This document shows positions 57,929-64,000 of a DNA stretch of 64,000 nucleotides, piece by piece (position 1 is the first letter of the stretch; every line of letters begins with the position of its first letter). The stretch is from Marinomonas transparens (GTDB lineage: Bacteria; Pseudomonadota; Gammaproteobacteria; Pseudomonadales; Marinomonadaceae). The position numbers were made by a program, and so were the translations under genes. The notes under the pieces are model-generated. The model worked only from the letters and a program-made list of their open reading frames with translations, was not told where the DNA came from and did no database searches. The DNA lies in assembly GCF_016463975.1 (NCBI RefSeq), contig NZ_JAEMNX010000014.1:62001-126000 (forward strand), read 5' to 3'.

Positions 57929-58243
57929 ATGAATCTACAATTAAGTGATCTAGTCATTATTTTGGCTCTTGCAGCATGCACCTATGGCTGGTGGCGTAAT
58001 ATCACTATTCGAGAACAAGCCCTCTTAATAGTAAAACAGCATTGTAAAAAGCTTAACTTACAACTATTAGATCAGAGTGTTGCTGGTAATGGCTGGAAGC
58101 CTACATGGCAACATGGCACCCTATGCATTAAAAGAGTCTACCGCTTCGAATTTACTTCCACTGGCGCTTCCCGTTACCCAGGAACAATCACATTTTTAGG
58201 AAACCAACAATCCGACGTCTGGTTAAGCCCTCATCACCTATAA
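57929..58243 (+). CDS. DUF3301 family small membrane protein
   Basis: 104 aa. One N-terminal membrane helix (about 7-22, LVIILALAACTYGWW) leads into a basic soluble part with the DUF3301 core (REQALLIVKQHCKKLNLQLLDQSV, then IKRVYRFEFTSTGASRYPGTITFLG). Function unknown. Stands alone between the flavodoxin operon and a chemoreceptor gene. Confidence 0.85.
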   Translation: MNLQLSDLVIILALAACTYGWWRNITIREQALLIVKQHCKKLNLQLLDQSVAGNGWKPTWQHGTLCIKRVYRFEFTSTGASRYPGTITFLGNQQSDVWLSPHHL

Positions 58244-58485
58244 GGCTTTAAACTAAGGATGAAAGTAAAACTAAAGCACCATTTCTCTAAAGTTGTTGCT
58301 GATTTTATCTATATAAAGAGGTTTCTTTTACATTTCGTTGCAAATATAGTCGTGAAGGAAATAGAATATCAACTGTTCGGGATGAGCTCACAATAAACAC
58401 AAAATAAATTGCATGAAAACAGCGACACCATCTGCAATCAGATGTTTATTCGTTCAACTAATAATAAAAAGTAAGGATAAAAAGT

Positions 58486-60375
58486 ATGTTGGCAAACCTA
58501 AGTTTTCGCACCAAATTAATTGCTCTGCTTGCCGCTGCGGTTATTGGTTTCATTGTGGTTACCATCGTTGCTCTACAAGGGCTAAAAGTACAAGAAACTT
58601 CCGCTTCCAAATTTGAAACACTGACCACAGTCGATAAAGACTTAGCGTCCCTCGTTATTACCTTAATGGAAGAGTATGAAGTACTAAATGGAATTGACAA
58701 CAGTACTTATGCAACCTTTTTGGAGCAGCTTGATCTTAATTATTCCTCCTCAATGGCAACTCTTGAACAAAACGTCGCCATCCTCACTGACCCTGAAGCA
58801 AAGAAAAATCTTAACGATGTCATCGCCGCATTAACAGCTTACAGTGATGTTGTGAAACAACTAGTCACTCAAAGACAAAAAGTTGGCTTCAATGGTTCAT
58901 CTGGCTTTAAAGGCCAAATCTCAGCTTTAGGGGAAAAAGTGACGACTGAAATCTCCTTTCTAAGTCTCGTCAAACAAGAATTTTTACCCGTACGTGAGGC
59001 AGAAAAAAACTTTATCTTTGAGCCAACAGTAGCCAATAAAGAAGCCTTCATGGGGCGTTACGATAAATTCTATAAACGCGTTACCAACTTTGGCCTTGAA
59101 GAACGCTTTGGCGAAGTCATTAACACTTACTTATCTGCGATCGAAACATTTGATAAAGAAACCCATACCCTAGCAGAGCTTCAGCAATTATTTACCACAG
59201 ATAAAGAAATTTTAGGTGCGGCTCGTATCGCCGCAGCCGACTATATGCAAAATGCGGTTGCAGAAGCTCGCCAACAAGCCTCAGCTAGCTCTCAACAAGC
59301 CAGTATCAGCTTAATCACCGTCAGCATTGTCGTTGCGATCGTCGCTTCATTAATTCTGATGGGAATTGGTAGCAATGTTAAAAAAACACTCTCCCAAATC
59401 ATCAAAGATCTTGGCAAAGTGAAAGGTGGTGACCTCACCGCTCGCTTGACAGTAAACCAGAAGCGTAATGATGAATTTGACTCCTTGTGTAGTTCGGTTA
59501 ATGAAATGACCAGTGGTCTTGGTTCAGTCATCGGTGATGTTGTTACCACCACACGGGACGTCAGTACAATGATGACCGAGCTAAATTCAACGGTTACTAA
59601 AATTGCCGACAGCAACCGATCAGTAAGTCAACAAACCAATTCTATTGCCGCGGCAACAGAAGAAATTTCAACGACAATATCGAGCATTTCAACAACAACA
59701 GAAGAACTTAGTGAGCAATCTCAAAATACCTATAATTCAGCCAAAGTAGGTTCCGAGACAATTAAAGAGGCGCTCTCGAATCTCTCTGGCACAATCGAAA
59801 TTGTGAACGAAACCAGTGAGCACCTAAATGAACTAGGACAGCTATCAAAAGACATTGATAACGTTATTGGTATGATCAATGACCTAGCAAATCAGACAAA
59901 TCTACTCGCACTAAATGCGGCCATTGAAGCGGCACGAGCTGGAGAAGCAGGCCGAGGCTTCTCTGTTGTCGCGGACGAAGTGCGTTCACTTGCCGAAAAA
60001 ACAGTCGATGCTACCGCTAAGATCACGGATATTGTTGGCACAATTCAATCATCGACACAAACAGCCATTGAGACAATGCAAAGCGGCCAGGAAAGCCTAC
60101 ACTCTATTGAAGTATTTAGTGAGAAGGCGGAAGTCGCTATTCGTGAGATAGAGAACAATGCACAAACTAGCTCATCTTCTTCCATTGATATGGCTCGATC
60201 TATCCAAGAAGTGGCCAAAACAGCCGTACACATGAGTGAAGAAATGGACAAAATTGCTCAACAGTTACAACGTGATAGCGGCAACATAGACAGCATTGAA
60301 GAGAATACTCGCCATATCCATGACCAAGTAAATAGTCTGGATAGCAAAACCGGTGTATTCACTACTAGCCGTTAA
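58486..60375 (+). CDS. Methyl-accepting chemotaxis protein
   Basis: 629 aa. TM1 at about 10-32, a periplasmic all-helical ligand domain of about 235 residues (long enough for a helical bimodular sensor), TM2 at about 272-295, HAMP, and a cytoplasmic signalling hairpin whose tip reads [40 protein letters not shown]. There is no C-terminal CheR/CheB pentapeptide. The ligand is not predictable. RBS AAGGA. Confidence 0.95.
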   Translation: MLANLSFRTKLIALLAAAVIGFIVVTIVALQGLKVQETSASKFETLTTVDKDLASLVITLMEEYEVLNGIDNSTYATFLEQLDLNYSSSMATLEQNVAILTDPEAKKNLNDVIAALTAYSDVVKQLVTQRQKVGFNGSSGFKGQISALGEKVTTEISFLSLVKQEFLPVREAEKNFIFEPTVANKEAFMGRYDKFYKRVTNFGLEERFGEVINTYLSAIETFDKETHTLAELQQLFTTDKEILGAARIAAADYMQNAVAEARQQASASSQQASISLITVSIVVAIVASLILMGIGSNVKKTLSQIIKDLGKVKGGDLTARLTVNQKRNDEFDSLCSSVNEMTSGLGSVIGDVVTTTRDVSTMMTELNSTVTKIADSNRSVSQQTNSIAAATEEISTTISSISTTTEELSEQSQNTYNSAKVGSETIKEALSNLSGTIEIVNETSEHLNELGQLSKDIDNVIGMINDLANQTNLLALNAAIEAARAGEAGRGFSVVADEVRSLAEKTVDATAKITDIVGTIQSSTQTAIETMQSGQESLHSIEVFSEKAEVAIREIENNAQTSSSSSIDMARSIQEVAKTAVHMSEEMDKIAQQLQRDSGNIDSIEENTRHIHDQVNSLDSKTGVFTTSR

Positions 60376-60408
60376 TTTCTTTTCATTAAGCCCTGTATTA
60401 TACGCCAT

Positions 60409-60441
60409 AAAAAAGGCCGGTTTCATCAGACACCGGCCTTT
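60409..60441. terminator. Bidirectional terminator between the chemoreceptor gene and gltX
   Basis: AAAAGGCCGGT / ACCGGCCTTTT stem around an 11-base loop, with A-run and T-run on the two sides. It ends both convergent transcripts. Confidence 0.88.
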
Positions 60442-60465
60442 TCTTGGTCTTGCAAAAACCCGCCC

Positions 60466-61947
60466 CTAGAGCGCCGCGTATTCTTTTTCCCAACGCTTCG
60501 CTTCTTTCTTAGATGGACCGCCTAAGACATTAACAGCAGTACGCATCCGCATACGCGAAATATCCGAACCAAGAATCGCCATTGAATCGAATACAGAGAC
60601 AGAAGCTGTACTACCTGAAATAGCAACAAACAAGGGTGCAAAAAAGTCTTTCGGTTTGATATCCATAGCTTGAGCTAAGGCTTTCAATTCATTAAAGATG
60701 GTGTCTTTCTCCCATTGCTTTAACGCTTCTAGGCGCCACAAGGCAAATTGCATCGCCTTTCGAAGCGTTTCTTCTTCCATTTTTACCATGGCAAAGTCTT
60801 CTTTGTTAATGGGCAACAGACCTTTTAAGAAGAAACCTGCCACCTCCGCCACATCAGAGAAGGTTTCCACGCGCGGCATAATCAATGGCAGAATCTGCAT
60901 TAAATATTCTGGATTCAATGCCCACTCGACATATTTCTGTGCAAAGGTTTCAGGGGTCAGGTCCTCACGAATCCACATACCATTTAGCCAACTCAATTTC
61001 TCAACATCAAAAACAGGCCCTCCTAAAGAAACACGTTGAATGTCGAAATTTTCAATCATGTCATCAAGGGAAAATTTCTCACGCTCATCCGGCATGGACC
61101 AGCCCATACGACCAAGGTAGTTGATTACCGCTTCCGCCATATACCCCATACGTTGGTAGTACAAAATGCTAGTTGGATTTTTACGCTTAGATAGCTTGGA
61201 CTTATCAGGATTACGTAACAAAGGCATGTGACACAAGGTCGGCATATCCCAACCAAAATATTGATAAAGTAAAATGTGCTTAGGTGCCGAGTTAATCCAC
61301 TCTTCTCCACGAATTACATGGGTAATTTTCATCAAGTGATCATCAACCACATTAGCAAGGTGATAAGTCGGCATACCATCCGCTTTCAAGAGCACCTGCA
61401 TATCGACTTGCGCCCAATCAATCTCAATGGTGCCACGCAGCATATCGTCAACCACACAAGTCCCCTCTTCAGGAATCTTCATACGGATAACATAAGGTAT
61501 GCCAGCGTCTAACTTGGCTTGAACTTCTTGTTCGGTTAGTTTCAGAGCTCGACCATCGTATTTTTGCTGTAATCCTTGTTCCTTTTGCTCAATACGCATT
61601 TGATCAAGCTCTTCTGACGTTTCAAATGCATAAAATGCGTGGCCTTTATCCACTAGCTCTTTGGCATATTGCCCGTAGATATCACCACGCTCACTCTGAC
61701 GATAAGGGCCATATTCTCCCCCTACGTCAGGGCCTTCGGCCCAATCAAGCCCCAACCAACGTAAAGCGTCCAAAATCATTTTTTCAGACTCCGGCGTACT
61801 ACGCGTTTGATCGGTATCTTCAATACGTAAAATGAACTTGCCACCCATTTTACGAGCAAAGGCCATATTAAATAGGGCAACATAAGCGGTTCCCACATGT
61901 GGGTCGCCCGTGGGTGATGGCGCAATACGTGTTCTAACCTCAGACAT
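60466..61947 (-). CDS. gltX: Glutamyl-tRNA synthetase
   Basis: 493 aa from the ATG at 61947 ([19 protein letters not shown]); the frame is open to 61971 but that Met lacks an RBS and the family start is MSEVRTR. The class I HIGH-type motif is PHVG in [14 protein letters not shown] and the KMSKS-type motif is KLSKRKNPT. Charges tRNA-Glu. The length suits the discriminating long type; a second, shorter glutamyl-queuosine enzyme would be a different gene. Confidence 0.97.
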   Translation of the reverse strand: MSEVRTRIAPSPTGDPHVGTAYVALFNMAFARKMGGKFILRIEDTDQTRSTPESEKMILDALRWLGLDWAEGPDVGGEYGPYRQSERGDIYGQYAKELVDKGHAFYAFETSEELDQMRIEQKEQGLQQKYDGRALKLTEQEVQAKLDAGIPYVIRMKIPEEGTCVVDDMLRGTIEIDWAQVDMQVLLKADGMPTYHLANVVDDHLMKITHVIRGEEWINSAPKHILLYQYFGWDMPTLCHMPLLRNPDKSKLSKRKNPTSILYYQRMGYMAEAVINYLGRMGWSMPDEREKFSLDDMIENFDIQRVSLGGPVFDVEKLSWLNGMWIREDLTPETFAQKYVEWALNPEYLMQILPLIMPRVETFSDVAEVAGFFLKGLLPINKEDFAMVKMEEETLRKAMQFALWRLEALKQWEKDTIFNELKALAQAMDIKPKDFFAPLFVAISGSTASVSVFDSMAILGSDISRMRMRTAVNVLGGPSKKEAKRWEKEYAAL

Positions 61948-62289
61948 AACGATCTCATTTATCCGTTTCATAAAATGGCATTATTATAATCGCCTCATCG
62001 CCAGCGGGTAAGAGGTTCCTTGGATCTTTTCTGCAATGAAGTTTGATAATTGCACAACTTTGTTCTGTAAAGTATAAAAACGACGCACCAAAAATAAACA
62101 CACCTTTGAAAAACGCCTCATTTCAGTGATTGAACAAGATGTTTCTCTTCCCTATTTCATCACAAGTAGTCACTGAAACAGTAAATTCCCCCTCATGAGA
62201 ATGGATCCCTAGCACTTCCTGCTCATGGTCTGTTTATTGCTTTTACTTCAACAAACTAACTGACATTTTTTGATCACAAGGAAACGCTG
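61948..62289. other. 342-base divergent intergenic region, gltX / second chemoreceptor
   Basis: No coding sequence, repeat or clear hairpin recognised. It must carry the gltX promoter on the minus strand and a promoter for the chemoreceptor on the plus strand, but I could not pick out convincing -35/-10 pairs. Confidence 0.4.
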
Positions 62290-63450
62290 ATGATACTCAT
62301 GCCAGGAACCGTCTTAATGGCCGCTATTCCCCATAGCGCTCGTTTATTTATTTTTATTCTACTAGGAGCTATTGGCTGCTCGATTCCTTTTATTCCACTA
62401 TTTTCACTCCAGCCAATTACACCTATCCTAGTAACGACCTGCTTATTGGTCTACTTCTCAATATCAGCAAGTCAGTTAACACGGTTACGCCTAAAAGAGT
62501 TTATGCAGCACTTTGACAAACCAAACCTGAGCGTTATTGAACTGTCTTACAATGATAAAGAATTTAATCATCTAGCGAGTCAGATAAACCTATTGCTACG
62601 AACACTAGAAAGAAAAGGACATTTAATACAAAGCTGCTCTCAAGAGACCCGTTATACAGCCACTGAATTACAAAATTCCTCAAATGATGTTGCTGATGGC
62701 GCTCAAGAAGAATACCTTGCCCTTGATGCTTTGGCCGCTACCAGTGAAGAAATGAGTACTACCATCAATGATATTGCCTCTCGCATAAAGCTCACCTCTG
62801 ATGTAGCCAATCGTACCCGTTTACAATCGGAAGAAGGTCAAACCGCGCTAGATGTATTGAAACGACATATGGAAACCATAGCGTCGACAGTGGAAAGTAA
62901 CCAACAGCAAATGAAGGAATTAATTAAAGCAACCGAAGACATAGGCAGCTTTGTCACCACCATAGGAAAAATTACCGAGCAAATAAACCTTCTATCACTT
63001 AATGCCGCCATAGAATCCGCTCGAGCTGGCGAAGCAGGACGAGGCTTTGCTGTTGTTGCCAATGAAGTACGCACATTAGCCTCTAATACTGAACAGGCAA
63101 CTCAGGACATTAATCACCTTGTTGGCTCAATCGTCACTCAAGTGAGCGCATCAGAAAAAACCAGCCTTGCACTAATTGAATTTACACGCAGTGCAACAGA
63201 CAGCTCAACAGAAGTCACCAAGTCTCTAACATCCATCTATCAAGCCGCCCAATCAACCCAAGAAGAAATTGCCTTATCTACTGAACTGATCTCGGAATTT
63301 AGTCTTGCCAATGAGCAAATGTGTGAGCGCCTACAGAACATTGCCGCAGTCAGTGAAAAACATAGCCAAGCCAGTAAAGACACCAAAGATATGGTGAAAT
63401 ACCTTGAATGGCTCTCCTCCCGATTGGAACAAAAGGAGTTGCAATCATGA
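62290..63450 (+). CDS. Methyl-accepting chemotaxis-type protein without a periplasmic domain
   Basis: 386 aa, RBS AAGGAA. Two closely spaced N-terminal membrane helices (about 15-36 and 42-60) leave almost no periplasmic loop. After them comes a short linker and a signalling domain with tip [37 protein letters not shown]. It lacks a recognisable HAMP domain, so any signal must come from the membrane, the cytoplasm or a partner. The next gene overlaps by ATGA and encodes a membrane protein with a sensor-like domain, a plausible partner. Confidence 0.9.
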   Translation: MILMPGTVLMAAIPHSARLFIFILLGAIGCSIPFIPLFSLQPITPILVTTCLLVYFSISASQLTRLRLKEFMQHFDKPNLSVIELSYNDKEFNHLASQINLLLRTLERKGHLIQSCSQETRYTATELQNSSNDVADGAQEEYLALDALAATSEEMSTTINDIASRIKLTSDVANRTRLQSEEGQTALDVLKRHMETIASTVESNQQQMKELIKATEDIGSFVTTIGKITEQINLLSLNAAIESARAGEAGRGFAVVANEVRTLASNTEQATQDINHLVGSIVTQVSASEKTSLALIEFTRSATDSSTEVTKSLTSIYQAAQSTQEEIALSTELISEFSLANEQMCERLQNIAAVSEKHSQASKDTKDMVKYLEWLSSRLEQKELQS

Positions 63451-64000
63451 TACTTATTAGTCTTTTTGTTGGTATCTGTGTTGCCATAATCGTACTCGCA
63501 ATCAGCCGCCAAATATGGGCAAAAAAACAGTCAAAACAAAAATCAATAAACGGAGTGTCAGGAATAAAACAGCTTATTGAGTTAATCAAACTGACTCAAC
63601 AGCATAGGGGAATGCACTCTGGTTTTATCAATGGACAAAGCGAGTTTAAAAGTAAGCTAGATTCACTGGAAAGCAACATTCAATATCGATACAAGGCTCT
63701 ACTCAAGTTTGAAGCAGAACAAAAATACCCAGACTCTTTAAGCTCACACTATCAATTCAAACAATGGCAAAGATTAATACAAGCAAACAATATAACCAGT
63801 TCTGAAAGTTTCCAACTCCACTCAGGCCTGATCGCTCGTCAGCTAGATGCGTTATGGGATATGTCTGACGAATTTGCACTCACTTCAAACCACGACGAAG
63901 AAATTCGTAGCTCAGCACAAAGGTTCGTAAAAACATTGCCTGAACTGGCAGAAGCATTTGGACAAGTTAGAGCACTATCAGTACAAATTGCCTCAACGCA
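63447..64000 (+). CDS. Membrane protein with NIT-like sensor domain (partial, 3' end outside window)
   Basis: 184 codons visible. RBS AAGGAG eight bases before the ATG, which overlaps the stop of the chemoreceptor gene. One membrane helix at about 2-20 ([17 protein letters not shown]), then an all-helical region with [16 protein letters not shown], which resembles the LQKERGxSxGF entry of nitrate/nitrite-sensing (NIT) domains, and a later [20 protein letters not shown], also NIT-like. What follows is unknown. The NIT assignment is tentative. Confidence 0.65.
   Translation, partial: MILISLFVGICVAIIVLAISRQIWAKKQSKQKSINGVSGIKQLIELIKLTQQHRGMHSGFINGQSEFKSKLDSLESNIQYRYKALLKFEAEQKYPDSLSSHYQFKQWQRLIQANNITSSESFQLHSGLIARQLDALWDMSDEFALTSNHDEEIRSSAQRFVKTLPELAEAFGQVRALSVQIAST

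Noticed and set aside
58429-58450. Small hairpin CATCTG-CAAT-CAGATG before the chemoreceptor gene as a terminator
   Set aside because: Only six pairs and a poor T tract; too weak to call, though it may shape the mRNA leader.
1-64000. CRISPR array, prophage, insertion sequence, integron, tRNA or rRNA
   Set aside because: Read for short regularly spaced repeats, transposase or integrase frames and cloverleaf/rRNA landmarks; none recognised.

Overview
The window is ordinary chromosomal DNA of a gammaproteobacterium. The mix of families suggests an Oceanospirillales-type marine bacterium close to Marinomonas. Supporting features are Pseudomonas-like gene orders (serC-pheA-tyrA/aroA-cmk-rpsA and proA-nadD-rsfS-rlmH-mrdA-rodA-mltB-rlpA-dacA-ybeD-lipB-lipA), a Lap-type biofilm control system, a FabV enoyl reductase, a split-function bacterioferritin pair and a fairly AT-rich base composition. 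The genus is an inference; no rRNA is present to confirm it. I see no insertion sequence, prophage, CRISPR array, tRNA or rRNA.

Layout. 0-1.6 kb: nasT and the start of nasS, a nitrate-responsive antitermination pair. 1.8-9.4 kb: an atypical LuxR-type regulator, type I secretion genes lapC and lapB, a small divergent gene, and lapD-lapG, the c-di-GMP-gated periplasmic protease pair that controls a large surface adhesin; the adhesin and the outer-membrane pore are not in the window. 9.4-18.1 kb: a DUF1244 protein, a DTW-domain tRNA modification enzyme, a PdxJ-type protein, a Tag-like glycosylase, a FrnE-like oxidoreductase, bfd and two bacterioferritins, parC, a cupin-like protein and an unusual fusion of a monooxygenase-like domain with a RimJ-type acetyltransferase. 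18.6-29.5 kb: a long minus-strand run for lipoate synthesis, peptidoglycan elongation, ribosome maturation, NAD and proline synthesis. 29.6-30.6 kb: trmO and a coupled small gene. 30.8-40.6 kb: rpsA, cmk, tyrA-aroA fusion, pheA, serC, gyrA. 40.9-49.1 kb: ubiG, yciK, a secreted protein, fabV, a glycosyltransferase, a DUF1289 protein, a YebC/YeeN protein, an aminotransferase and an acyltransferase. 49.4-57.6 kb: a BaeSR-like two-component system, an AEC transporter, a DctB/DctD-like pair, and a Fur-boxed AraC-like regulator with a flavodoxin. 57.9-64 kb: a DUF3301 protein, two chemoreceptors flanking gltX, and the beginning of a membrane protein with a NIT-like domain.

The most notable observations are these. 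The AroA half of the TyrA-AroA fusion has kept its full length but lost nearly every EPSP-synthase active-site residue, so it looks like a pseudoenzyme. The ABM-RimJ two-domain acetyltransferase is unfamiliar. The two bacterioferritins have complementary losses of haem and ferroxidase ligands. GyrA naturally has Val at position 83. A nested three-stem structure follows the flavodoxin gene, and an orphan transcription unit with a strong terminator near 18.3 kb may be a small RNA.
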